A stretch of DNA of 52,679 nt from JBPCQA01 sp050998615 (lineage in GTDB: Bacteria > Actinomycetota > Actinomycetes > Propionibacteriales > Nocardioidaceae). Positions 33,493 through 41,743 of the stretch are shown one piece after another. The stretch lies in NCBI GenBank assembly GCA_050998615.1, contig JBPCQA010000042.1:1-52679 (forward strand). Direction: 5' to 3'. The notes under the pieces were generated by a model. It made no database searches. It saw only the letters and a program-made list of their open reading frames with translations, and was not told the origin of the DNA. Every line of letters starts with the position of its first letter. Position 1 is the stretch's first letter. The translations under genes were made by a program, and so were the position numbers.

Positions 33493-34537
33493 CGATCTCC
33501 TCTTTCTCCAGCCGGTCGGTTCCCCCGGCGGGAATCTGTTCCTTCGGCCCGGACAGCCAACACTCGACGGTGCCACCGCCCTTGCGTTCCACCTCGATGG
33601 GGTCTTGCTCGGCGCAGACCCGCATCGCGTCCGGGCAGCGGGGGTGGAATCGACAGCCCACCGGCGGGTCCACCAGGTCGGGCGGAGATCCAGGGATGAA
33701 GTTCAGTCCGGTGGTGGACAGGCTGATCGTCGAGCGCAACAGCTCACGGGTGTAAGGATGTTGCGGGTCACCGAACACCGACAACACCGTCCCCTGCTCG
33801 ACGATTCGGCCGGCGTACATCACGGCAACCCGGTCACATGCCTCCGCGACGATGCCCAGGTTATGGGTGATGAGCAGCAGGGCGGTGTCGAAGTTGCGAC
33901 GTAGGTCGTTGAGGATCGCGATGATCTGGGCCTCGACGAGCACGTCGAGCGCCGTCGACGGCTCGTCGGCGACCACGAACGCCGGACGCAAGACCAACGC
34001 CAACGCGATCATCAGCCGCTGGCGCATGCCGCCGGAGAACTCATGCGGGTAGGAACGGTAGCGGGTCGGTGGAATGCCCATCAACCGCAGCACATCCAGC
34101 GACCGTTCGCGAATCTCCGCCTTCGTCAGCTCGGGCTCATGCTGCTTGATGGTCTCTTCGAAATGCTCGGACACTCGCATCAGCGGGTTGAGTCGCGTGA
34201 GCGGCTCCTGGAAAATCATCCCCACACTTGCGCCGCGCAGCGCATACGCTTCCTTGTCGCTCATTCTCAAGATGTCGCGGCCCTTGAAGAGCACCTCGCC
34301 ATCGCGTTTCGCGCCTTGCGGCAGCAGGCCCATCAGGCCGCGACCCAACGTCGACTTGCCGCAGCCGGATTCCCCCACCAAACCCAGGGTTTCACCCGGC
34401 GACAGCTCTACGCTCACCCCATCAACTGCACGGATCGCACCTCGGGTAGTGCCGTACCAGACACGCAAATCCCGCACATCCATGATCGGGCCAACAAACC
34501 GGGGCGCGCGATCGACCCGCTCGATGGCCTCGGTCAT
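33473..34537 (-). CDS. Peptide ABC transporter ATP-binding protein (DppD type)
   Basis: First ATPase of the importer, 354 residues: Walker A GLVGESGCGKSTLGRGLM, Q-loop MIFQEPLTRLNPLM, signature FSGGMRQRLMIALAL, Walker B VVADEPSTALD, H-loop LLLITHNLG, then the C-terminal Cys cluster GCRFHPRCPDAMRVC and VECWLSG. The ATG at 34537 follows GAGAGG seven bases upstream and overlaps the permease gene stop by four bases. Confidence 0.93.
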   Translation of the reverse strand: MTEAIERVDRAPRFVGPIMDVRDLRVWYGTTRGAIRAVDGVSVELSPGETLGLVGESGCGKSTLGRGLMGLLPQGAKRDGEVLFKGRDILRMSDKEAYALRGASVGMIFQEPLTRLNPLMRVSEHFEETIKQHEPELTKAEIRERSLDVLRLMGIPPTRYRSYPHEFSGGMRQRLMIALALVLRPAFVVADEPSTALDVLVEAQIIAILNDLRRNFDTALLLITHNLGIVAEACDRVAVMYAGRIVEQGTVLSVFGDPQHPYTRELLRSTISLSTTGLNFIPGSPPDLVDPPVGCRFHPRCPDAMRVCAEQDPIEVERKGGGTVECWLSGPKEQIPAGGTDRLEKEEIGVADEA

Positions 34538-35511
34538 GCCTGTTCCTCTCTGACCTGCTCGCGCGTCGGAATCACGGTGCCCTGCTGTTCGCGCGGAGGC
34601 AGCACCACCGGCAATAGGCGTCGCCGCCGCAGGACCGGGTTTACTGTCTCGTTCAGGCCTTCGCCCACTAGGGTCAGGCCGGTGATCAACAAAACGATCG
34701 CGACCCCAGGGTAGACGCCGGTCCACCAGATGCCAGACGACGCATCGGCGATCGCCCGCTGGAGGTCGAACCCCCATTCAGCGGCCTGGGTGGGCTGGAT
34801 GCCCAATCCGAGGAAGCCTAGGCCGGCGAGGGTGCCGATTGCATCGGCGGCGTTGAGGGTGCCGATCACCGGAACGCTTTGGATGACGTTGCCGAACAGA
34901 TAGCGGCGCATGATCACTCCGTCGGGCGCGCCGATGGCTCGGGCAGCCTCGACGTACGACGCCTCCTTCGCGCTGATTGTCGTGTTGCGCACGACCCGGA
35001 AGTATTGCGGCACATAGATGACGGTCAGGGACATCGCCGCAGAGATCACCCCGCCACCGCCGAGCAGACCGGTCAGCAAGAAGGCGAACACGATGGCCAA
35101 CAACAGCGACGGGAAGGCATAGATGGCGTCCATGATCAGCGTGAGCACTCGATCCAGCCAGCTGCCGTAATAGCCGGAGATCAGACCCAACGGGACGCCG
35201 ACGGCCAACGACGCCACGACCGCCAAGATCACGACCTCGACGGCGGTCCGAGCCCCCCACATGACGCGTGACAACACGTCGAACTGCAGGCTGTCGGTTC
35301 CGAATGGGTGACCGTTGCCCGGCGGTGCCAGCTTCGGGAACTGGTGTCCGTTCGCGGACGACTGGGCAAATCCGTACGGCGCCAGCCACGGGTCGAAGAT
35401 CGCCATGATGAGAAACGCTGCGGTGATCACCACTCCCACAACGAGCATCCAGCGAGCCAGCCCGGACGTCTTGGTGAACGGGCTGATCAGCGCCCTCAGC
35501 ATCGACCTCAT
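34534..35511 (-). CDS. Peptide ABC transporter permease (DppC type)
   Basis: Membrane subunit of 325 residues with an N-terminal OppC-like segment, six membrane helices and the coupling EAA loop EAARAIGAPDGVIMRRYLFG near residue 195 that contacts the ATPases. Its start touches the stop of the upstream permease gene (shared base 35511) and its end overlaps the DppD-type gene by four bases, so the three are translated together. Confidence 0.92.
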   Translation of the reverse strand: MRSMLRALISPFTKTSGLARWMLVVGVVITAAFLIMAIFDPWLAPYGFAQSSANGHQFPKLAPPGNGHPFGTDSLQFDVLSRVMWGARTAVEVVILAVVASLAVGVPLGLISGYYGSWLDRVLTLIMDAIYAFPSLLLAIVFAFLLTGLLGGGGVISAAMSLTVIYVPQYFRVVRNTTISAKEASYVEAARAIGAPDGVIMRRYLFGNVIQSVPVIGTLNAADAIGTLAGLGFLGLGIQPTQAAEWGFDLQRAIADASSGIWWTGVYPGVAIVLLITGLTLVGEGLNETVNPVLRRRRLLPVVLPPREQQGTVIPTREQVREEQA

Positions 35512-36536
35512 CAGTACCTCACCCTCGGGTCGATCAAGGCGTTCACGACATCGACTAGCATGCTGACCACGATCACGACCACTGCGAAGAGCGTGATGAT
35601 GCCCTGCACCGCGCCGTAGTCACGCGCCTCGATATAGCGCACCAGTTTTTGACCCAACCCCGGCCAGTTGAACGTCGACTCGGTGAGCACTGCCCCAGAC
35701 AACAGCAGCGCTACCTGCAAGCCGATCACGGTGATGACCGGAATCAGTGCATTGCGAAATGCGTGGTTGCGCATCACCTTTCCGCGCGCGATGCCGCGCG
35801 CCTGAGCTGCCTCGACGTAGTCGCTTTGCATGGTTTGCAAGATGTTGACGCGCACCAGCCGGATGAACACGCCACAGATCAGCAGGCCGAGAGTGACGGC
35901 CGGCAAGATCAGGTGCTTGACCACGTCGATGATCGACGCGGAGTCGCCACTCAAGAACGCGTCGATCAACAGAATGTGGGTGCGCGTCGGGATGTTGAAG
36001 GCGGTGATCGCGCTGGCGTCACCAGACGTGTAGAGACCGACATGCGGGGCGACGTACAGCTGGATGAGCAGGCCGGTGAAGAACACCGGCGCCGCATAGG
36101 TGACGATGCCGAACAGCCTGGCGCCGACGTCGAAAGGTGTGTCGCGGAGCCGGCCGGCGAGCAATCCCAGTGGAATCCCGATGCCCAGCGCGACGATGAA
36201 AGCGGCCACCGTCAACGTCAGTGTCGCACCGCCGTTGTCACGCACCACGTCGATGATCGACTGGTTGTCGGTGAAACTTGTGCCGAAGTTCAGTCGCACC
36301 ACGGAGCTCAGGTAGTCCCAATACTGGGTGAGCAGTGGCCGGTCCAGTCCCAGTTGATGGCGCCTGGCGTCCAGCGCGGACTGGGACAGCTTGCCGCCGA
36401 GGGCAGCGGAGACCGGATCACCAGGGGCTACCCGCAACAACACGAACACCAGCGTCAACGTGATCCACATCATCGGGATGATCAGGAGAACGCGCTGGGC
36501 GATGAAGCGGGGCAGCGAGCCTGCGGACTTGGCCAT
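35511..36536 (-). CDS. Peptide ABC transporter permease (DppB type)
   Basis: Membrane subunit of 341 residues. The N-terminal FIAQRVLLIIPMMWITLTLVF helix in pieces, a long periplasmic-side loop with GDPVSAALGG, five further helices and the EAA loop EAAQARGIARGKVMRNHAFR near residue 240 define the family. It begins 102 bases after the binding-protein gene; the gap holds a hairpin. Confidence 0.92.
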   Translation of the reverse strand: MAKSAGSLPRFIAQRVLLIIPMMWITLTLVFVLLRVAPGDPVSAALGGKLSQSALDARRHQLGLDRPLLTQYWDYLSSVVRLNFGTSFTDNQSIIDVVRDNGGATLTLTVAAFIVALGIGIPLGLLAGRLRDTPFDVGARLFGIVTYAAPVFFTGLLIQLYVAPHVGLYTSGDASAITAFNIPTRTHILLIDAFLSGDSASIIDVVKHLILPAVTLGLLICGVFIRLVRVNILQTMQSDYVEAAQARGIARGKVMRNHAFRNALIPVITVIGLQVALLLSGAVLTESTFNWPGLGQKLVRYIEARDYGAVQGIITLFAVVVIVVSMLVDVVNALIDPRVRY

Positions 36537-36555
36537 AAGGCTACTTTCATAACCG

Positions 36556-36591
36556 ACTGTGGGGAGAAGCCGCCAGGCCTCTCCCCACAGT
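36556..36591 (-). terminator. Hairpin between the binding-protein and permease genes
   Basis: Perfect 12-bp arms ACTGTGGGGAGA and TCTCCCCACAGT around a 12-base loop. There is no T run, so it is more likely a partial terminator or an mRNA-stabilising hairpin at the 3' end of the binding-protein message, giving more binding protein than permease. Confidence 0.6.
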
Positions 36592-36638
36592 TCTTAGTCG
36601 TGCACTGATGAGCGCCGAGAAGTGCTTCGCTTGGTGTC

Positions 36639-38264
36639 CTAGGCGCCCTTGCTGATCTTCCAGAAGCGGAAGATGAACGACGGGTCAAGCGTGCCCTCGA
36701 CGCCCTTCACGCCGGGCCCGTAGACGGCCGTGTTCTTGCCAACCCAGCTCGGGATGAACGGCACGTCACGAGCGGCGATCTTCTGCAGCTGTTCGAAGTC
36801 CGACTGCCGCCTGGCCGCGTTGGACGTGCCCTCTTCGTCGGCCACCAGCTTGTTGGCCTGGGCGTTCGTGTAACCGTTGGCATAGAAGCCGCCGTCGACC
36901 AGGAACGGTGCCAGGTAGTTGTCGGCGTCGAGGAAGTCAGGGAACCAGCCCAGGATGTACATGTCGTAGGCGTTCTGCTTGTACAGCGTCTGGTACTGGG
37001 TCCATTCGGCGCTTTTGATCTGGACGTTGAAAAGGCCACTGCTGTTGAGCTGGCGCTGAACCTGGGTCGCCTCGTCGACCGCGTTGGGCCCGTAGTGCGA
37101 TGGCGTGTAGCCAATCGTCAGCTGGACAGGCGTCTTGATGCCCGCCGCCTTGAGCACCTGCGCCGCCTTCGTCTTGTTGGGTGTCGCGCCGTAAATCGCC
37201 TTGAACGCGTCGGTCTGCCCCGGGAAGCCGGGGGGCACGATCGAGTAGAGCGGCACGACGGTGCCGTCGTACGCCGTCTTGGCGATCTCGTCGCGGTTGA
37301 TGAGGTAGGCGGCGGCTTGTCGCACCGCGAGGTTCTTGCCGACCGGCCCGTCGACCTTCCACACCCAGTAGCGAATCTCGGAGCCGGCGCCTTGCGCCAC
37401 CGTCACCTTCGAGTCGCTCTTGAGGTTGTTGACGTCTTGTGGGCTCAGGCTGCGCCACGCGATGTCGACTTCACCGTTTTGCACGGCCAGCTTCAACGCG
37501 GACGACTCCTGGTAGTACTGCACCAGGAACTGCGGGGCCTGCGCCTTGTTGGCGCCGGTGTAGTTGGGGTTGGGGACGAACGACGCCTGTTGGCCAGCCT
37601 GGTATTTGCTGAGCTCGTAGGGGCCAGAGCCGACGACCGTGGTGCCCGACATCTTCTTGTCGAACGGGTAGACCTTGTGGTCAACGATGTCGGAGGCCGG
37701 AGTCGTCAGCACGAACTGGAACGTCGTGTCGGGGTGGCTCAGGTGGAACACCACGGTGGTGGGATTCGGGGTGTCAATGGCCTTGGGGTTGACCGTCAGG
37801 TTGCCTTGGCTGTCCTTGTTCGCGATGCTGGCGAGCAGTCCGGAAGCGCCGTTGGGGTCGGCGATCTTGATGTTGCGCTCGAGGCTCCATTTGACATCTT
37901 TCGATGTCAGTGGGTCACCGTTGGAAAACTTCAGCCCGGGCTTCAGTGTGCAGGTGAATGTCTTTGGGTCCTGGTAGCTGCAGGACTTCGCCGCGTCGCC
38001 TTGGGGGGTGTTTTGGCCGGCGGGGATCGTCAGCAGCGTCTGAAACATGCTGTATTGCAGCGTCCAGGAGCCCAGGTCGTATGATCCGGCTGGATCCAGT
38101 GACGTGACGGTTTCGGTGGTTCCCAACACCACCGGCTGCCCCTTGACGTCGGCGGTGCCCGGCCCGGAGCCGGTGCTTGAGGTACTTGATCCGCAGGCGG
38201 CGAGGGACGCGATCACTGCGGCGGCCCCTCCGATCGCCAGCACTTTGTGTTTGTTGCCCAACAT
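36639..38264 (-). CDS. Peptide ABC transporter substrate-binding lipoprotein (DppA type)
   Basis: Extracytoplasmic solute-binding protein of family 5, 541 residues, lipid-anchored. The signal peptide ends in the lipobox SLAAC (Cys24). The SBP5 core shows TETVTSLDPAGSYDLGSW, SNGDPLTSKDVKWSLER, VVGSGPYELSKY, GWFPDFLDADNYLAPF and EGTSNAARRQSDFEQLQ in order. The ATG at 38264 has GGGAG four bases upstream; the open frame extends further but has no signal peptide upstream. The ligand is probably an oligopeptide; it cannot be read from sequence. Confidence 0.92.
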   Translation of the reverse strand: MLGNKHKVLAIGGAAAVIASLAACGSSTSSTGSGPGTADVKGQPVVLGTTETVTSLDPAGSYDLGSWTLQYSMFQTLLTIPAGQNTPQGDAAKSCSYQDPKTFTCTLKPGLKFSNGDPLTSKDVKWSLERNIKIADPNGASGLLASIANKDSQGNLTVNPKAIDTPNPTTVVFHLSHPDTTFQFVLTTPASDIVDHKVYPFDKKMSGTTVVGSGPYELSKYQAGQQASFVPNPNYTGANKAQAPQFLVQYYQESSALKLAVQNGEVDIAWRSLSPQDVNNLKSDSKVTVAQGAGSEIRYWVWKVDGPVGKNLAVRQAAAYLINRDEIAKTAYDGTVVPLYSIVPPGFPGQTDAFKAIYGATPNKTKAAQVLKAAGIKTPVQLTIGYTPSHYGPNAVDEATQVQRQLNSSGLFNVQIKSAEWTQYQTLYKQNAYDMYILGWFPDFLDADNYLAPFLVDGGFYANGYTNAQANKLVADEEGTSNAARRQSDFEQLQKIAARDVPFIPSWVGKNTAVYGPGVKGVEGTLDPSFIFRFWKISKGA

Positions 38265-38310
38265 GATGCTCCCGTCGGCTGCTCTGTGGTCAGGACCTGC
38301 CTGGACCTTA

Positions 38311-38322
38311 GTCAAGTTTGAC
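38311..38322. promoter_or_regulatory. GTCAA-GT-TTGAC dyad upstream of the binding-protein gene
   Basis: A 12-base interrupted dyad 47 bases before the ATG at 38264, next to a TAAGGT -10 candidate on the minus strand. It may be an operator. Confidence 0.3.
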
Positions 38323-38355
38323 ATCAACTGCCACCGCATCCAGGTCACGACACGG

Positions 38356-39015
38356 TTACCGTTGGCTCATCCAGCGACGAAGATCTCGCACTGTCACGCC
38401 TTTCAGGGTGGCCAATTCGCGTCGATCGGGTGCGGCAGGGACCGGCACCTGGTGGGGTACGACGACCACCAGGCAGCCGGCCGCTTGCGCCGCGGCCGCA
38501 CCGGTTGCCGAGTCCTCGATCGCGACACACGCTGCTGGGTCGGCGGAGAGCAGTGCCGCGGCCGTCAGGTAGGCGTCCGGCGCCGGTTTGCCTCGCGTCA
38601 CCTCGTCGCCGGTCACGACCGCATCGAACCTGCCTACCGGCATCGCCGCCACGATCGCCTTGGCAAACCGCGCATACGACATGGTGACCAACGCGATCGG
38701 CATCCCAAAGTTCCCGCAGTCGCTGACCAGGTCGAGGGCTCCCGGACGCCATTGCACCCCCTCGCGCCGGACCGCCTCGCAGACCCCGTCGATCATCTCA
38801 TCCACGATCTGCTCGGGGGTGAGGCTAAGACCCATGCGCTGCTTGACATAGCGACCGGAGGCGATCAGATCATTGCCGACGAGGGCGAGCCCATCTTCGC
38901 GGGTCCATCGCGCGCCGTACCTCTCGGCGATCGCGAACTCCGAGGCGATCCACGCCGGCTCGGTATCGCACAGTGTGCCGTCCATGTCGAGCAAGACGGC
39001 CTCCAGCGCAGTCAC
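38356..39015 (-). CDS. HAD-superfamily phosphatase
   Basis: Beta-phosphoglucomutase-like HAD hydrolase of 219 residues. The nucleophile motif DMDGTLCDTEPAW (residues 10-22), motif II VTMSY, the Lys of RGKPAPDAYL and the acidic motif IEDSATGAAAAQAAG are all present, with a four-helix cap between. The GTG at 39015 gives the standard N-terminus; the longer open frame adds non-family residues. The substrate is unknown. A HAD gene beside the PAC2 gene is common in actinobacteria. Confidence 0.9.
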   Translation of the reverse strand: MTALEAVLLDMDGTLCDTEPAWIASEFAIAERYGARWTREDGLALVGNDLIASGRYVKQRMGLSLTPEQIVDEMIDGVCEAVRREGVQWRPGALDLVSDCGNFGMPIALVTMSYARFAKAIVAAMPVGRFDAVVTGDEVTRGKPAPDAYLTAAALLSADPAACVAIEDSATGAAAAQAAGCLVVVVPHQVPVPAAPDRRELATLKGVTVRDLRRWMSQR

Positions 39016-39559
39016 CTGGAGTTGACGCGCCCTGCCTGAAGGACGTGCTCTGTCTGGAGATGCTGCGTTTCCGGCGCGTCGGTTAACCGCAAGGCTCAGT
39101 CCTCCCAGCTGCAGGACGTGTTCGTGCTCGATCGTTCCGTGCAGCAACTCGACGACCAGCCGGCCGTCGCCACGGTTTGCCGCGCCGCGCAGCTGGGATC
39201 TTCACTGGCTGGTGTTCATCGCACGCACTGGTGTTCATCGCGCCATTCTGCCTTCAGCTACCAGTGGCCGCCGGTGCGGTTACCGCGGGTTGCCGGCAAG
39301 CACTGCCAAGATGAGACGCTCAATCGGTCCGCGCAAGCTCAGCGTCGGAACTTGCCACCACCCTAGGCGCCAAGATCAGACGCTCAGCCGGTTCTGGTGA
39401 GCCGCTTCTGGTGAGCTGGGCGTGGGATGTTGTGAGTGTAGGCGCCACGATCAGGCCCGGAGGTGGCAGGTCGAGCCGCAGACACGGTGGGTGCACCCAG
39501 ACCGTGGGCCGGTGCGAAAGCGGACCGCCTGGTGGCCGGGCACCGTTAGGCTTGGTGGC
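39016..39559. other. 544-bp gene-free region with short direct repeats
   Basis: No convincing gene on either strand. It contains CTGGTGTTCATCGC twice about 20 bases apart (near 39208 and 39228), two related copies of GCCAAGATNAGACGCTCA (39305 and 39369), and TTCTGGTGAGC twice. A minus-strand frame runs on upstream of the HAD gene to about 39147 and looks partly protein-like, but lacks a credible start. Confidence 0.5.
39547..39552 (+). promoter_or_regulatory. -10 box of the PAC2 gene (leaderless)
   Basis: TAGGCT ends seven bases before the GTG at 39560, which fixes the start. Confidence 0.5.
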
Positions 39560-40408
39560 GTGATCAAAGTCGAGGCCGATAGGCAGCTCAAAGACGCGAT
39601 CGTGATCGCCGCGTTCGAAGGCTGGAACGATGCTGGTGAGGCGGCCACCGACGCGGTGACGCATCTGCTGGTGGCCTGGAAGGCGAAGCTGCTCGCGACG
39701 ATCGATCCGGAGGACTATTACGACTTTCAGGTCAACCGACCCCACGTGGGAGTCGACGCCGACGGGAAGCGAGAGATCTCGTGGCGCAGCACCGTGTTGT
39801 GGCACTGCGAGGCTGGTCCCGAGGATCGTGACATCATCCTGATTACCGGGATCGAGCCGAATCTGCGGTGGCGCTCATTCTGCGACGAGCTTCTCGACTT
39901 CGTTGCCTCGGTCGGCGCCACGATGTTTGTCACTCTCGGCGCCTTGCTGGCCGACGTGCCACACACCCGCCCGGTTCCGATCAGCGGCACCTCGTCCGAT
40001 CCCGATTTGACCCGACGTTATGGGTTCGAGCCATCGCAGTACACCGGACCAACTGGCATCGTTGGAGTGATCACCGAAGTCGCCCATCGGCGTGGCATGT
40101 CAACCATGTCGTATTGGGCAGCCGTCCCCCACTACGTTGCGCAGCCGCCCGCCCCGAAGGCCACTATGGCGCTGCTCGGACAGCTCGAAGACCTGATCGG
40201 GGCGCCCATCGACTTGCTCAACTTGCCCGAGGAAGCCAAGGCGTGGGAGCGCGGCGTGGATGAGCTCGCCGACGACGACTCCGATGTGGCTGATTATGTG
40301 CGCTCACTTGAGGAAGAACGCGACACGACCGACCTGCCCGAGGCGTCTGGCGACGCGATCGCCCGTGAGTTCGAGCGCTACCTCAAGCGGCGCAACGACG
40401 AAAGTTAG
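39560..40408 (+). CDS. PAC2-family protein
   Basis: 282-residue protein of the PAC2 fold, named after the eukaryotic proteasome assembly chaperone 2 (mycobacterial relative Rv2125). Visible are VIAAFEGWNDAGEAATDAV at the N-terminus, IILITGIEPNLRWRSFCDEL, a GTSSDPDLTRRYG loop and YWAAVPHYVAQPPAPKAT; the C-terminal 50 residues are acidic and helical. The GTG start follows a TAGGCT box at leaderless spacing. Its position near the proteasome genes invites a role in assembly, but none is shown for bacteria. Confidence 0.88.
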   Translation: MIKVEADRQLKDAIVIAAFEGWNDAGEAATDAVTHLLVAWKAKLLATIDPEDYYDFQVNRPHVGVDADGKREISWRSTVLWHCEAGPEDRDIILITGIEPNLRWRSFCDELLDFVASVGATMFVTLGALLADVPHTRPVPISGTSSDPDLTRRYGFEPSQYTGPTGIVGVITEVAHRRGMSTMSYWAAVPHYVAQPPAPKATMALLGQLEDLIGAPIDLLNLPEEAKAWERGVDELADDDSDVADYVRSLEEERDTTDLPEASGDAIAREFERYLKRRNDES

Positions 40409-40457
40409 CCGTTGAGTCCGCGGACTCTAAAGCAGGCTCTTGCGCGCCGATGGGGCG

Positions 40458-41687
40458 CTAATCCAACGTCACACCCAACGAGGACTCGACCACCGCGGCC
40501 ATCAGCTCACCGGAGCCGTCCACGGCCGGCCCGGGGGCGGCAACCCAGTCATCGACCGTCCTGAGGGCTGCCGGTGCGTCCAAGTCCTCTGCCATCGCCG
40601 CTCGTACGGCGTTCGCGGGCTCCGTTGCGTCCGGTCCCCCGGCGCTGACCGCCGCCCTCCAACGGGCCAGCCTTCGCCGGCTGGCGACAAGCGGATCGTC
40701 GCGCCAATCCCAATCGCTGCGATAGTGCTGGCTCAGCAGGGCAAGCCGGATGGCTCGCGGATCGATGCCGTCGGCGCGCAGTGTCGACACCTTGACCAGG
40801 TTGCCCCGAGACTTCGACATCTTGTGCCCCTGAAAACCGACCATCCCGGCATGTACGTAGGCCTTGGCGAACACCTCACCCGGTTTCGCCACCTGCATCT
40901 GACCCGCCGACATCTCGTGGTGCGGGAAGATGAGATCAGAGCCGCCGCCTTGGATGTCGAAATCTGCGCCCAGGTAATCCAACGCAATCGCCGAGCATTC
41001 GCTGTGCCAGCCCGGGCGGCCGGTGCCCAGTTCGGTGCTCCAGCCAGGCTCGCCCGCCCGCTGTCGTTGCCACACCAACGCGTCGAGTGGATCATGCTTG
41101 CCCGGACGATCAGGGTCGCCGCCGCGCTCCGCAAACAGCGTCAGCATCTCCGCCCGATCGAGCCCAGAAACCGCACCGAACATCGGGTCATTTGTGACCG
41201 AGTAGTACAGATCACCGTCCACGTCGTAGACAGCATCTCGAGCCTGCAGCTCTTGCACCAACCGCACGATCAGCGGAATCGACTCAACCGCTCCCACATA
41301 GGCGTCTGGCGGCAGCATTGACAGCGCCGTCATGTCCTCGCGGAACAGGCCTATCTCACGCGTCGCCAACTCGTCCCAGGCGATGCCGGTCGACTTCGCC
41401 CGCTCCAGGAGTGGGTCGTCGATGTCAGTTACGTTCTGTACGTAGCGAACGCGGTGGCCGGCCTGTCGCCAGGCCCGGACGACGAGATCAAATGCCAGAT
41501 AGGTCGCCGCGTGACCGAGATGCGTCGCGTCGTACGGCGTAATGCCGCACACGTAAAGTCTGGCCAGATCGCCAGGGTCCGTCTTCTCGACGCGGCCAGT
41601 GCGCGCGTCGAACAAGCTGAGCTCCGGCGCGTCGCCGAGCCGATCGCTGGCGTGCGCGGAGACGCTCGGGGGCGGCCAGGCATCCAT
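40458..41687 (-). CDS. mshC: L-cysteine:GlcN-Ins ligase MshC
   Basis: Joins cysteine to glucosaminyl-inositol with ATP in mycothiol biosynthesis, the main thiol of actinobacteria. It is a 409-residue cysteinyl-tRNA synthetase paralogue lacking the anticodon-binding tail. Cys47 in YVCGITPYD binds zinc with a later Cys and His (GWHSECSAIA, FPHHEMS); the HIGH-like THLGHA and the KMSKS motif HKMSKSRGN form the ATP site. The ATG has a TAGGCT box six bases upstream. It is followed by the convergent PAC2 gene. Confidence 0.95.
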   Translation of the reverse strand: MDAWPPPSVSAHASDRLGDAPELSLFDARTGRVEKTDPGDLARLYVCGITPYDATHLGHAATYLAFDLVVRAWRQAGHRVRYVQNVTDIDDPLLERAKSTGIAWDELATREIGLFREDMTALSMLPPDAYVGAVESIPLIVRLVQELQARDAVYDVDGDLYYSVTNDPMFGAVSGLDRAEMLTLFAERGGDPDRPGKHDPLDALVWQRQRAGEPGWSTELGTGRPGWHSECSAIALDYLGADFDIQGGGSDLIFPHHEMSAGQMQVAKPGEVFAKAYVHAGMVGFQGHKMSKSRGNLVKVSTLRADGIDPRAIRLALLSQHYRSDWDWRDDPLVASRRRLARWRAAVSAGGPDATEPANAVRAAMAEDLDAPAALRTVDDWVAAPGPAVDGSGELMAAVVESSLGVTLD

Positions 41688-41693
41688 CGCGGC

Positions 41694-41699
41694 AGCCTA
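41694..41699 (-). promoter_or_regulatory. -10 box of mshC (leaderless)
   Basis: TAGGCT ends six bases before the mshC ATG at 41687. Confidence 0.5.
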
Positions 41700-41717
41700 G
41701 CGGGCTTGAGAGCCCGC
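41700..41717 (-). terminator. GCGGGCT-TGAG-AGCCCGC hairpin; motif copy 3
   Basis: Perfect 7-bp stem with a 4-base loop in the gap between the SCO1664-type gene and mshC. It abuts the mshC -10 box. The right part, with CTTG in front (41705-41717), is the third copy of the CTT(N)AGAGCCCGC motif. It could end the upstream transcript. Confidence 0.5.
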
Positions 41718-41743
41718 AAGGACAGCCGCACGTCCCGCGCGCA

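Noticed and set aside
39118..39366. 82-codon plus-strand frame in the HAD-PAC2 gap
   Set aside because: No ribosome site, no promoter at leaderless spacing and no protein-like composition.
40414..40427. GAGTCCGCGGACTC palindrome between the PAC2 and mshC genes
   Set aside because: It has no room for a loop and no T run; convergent position alone does not show a terminator.
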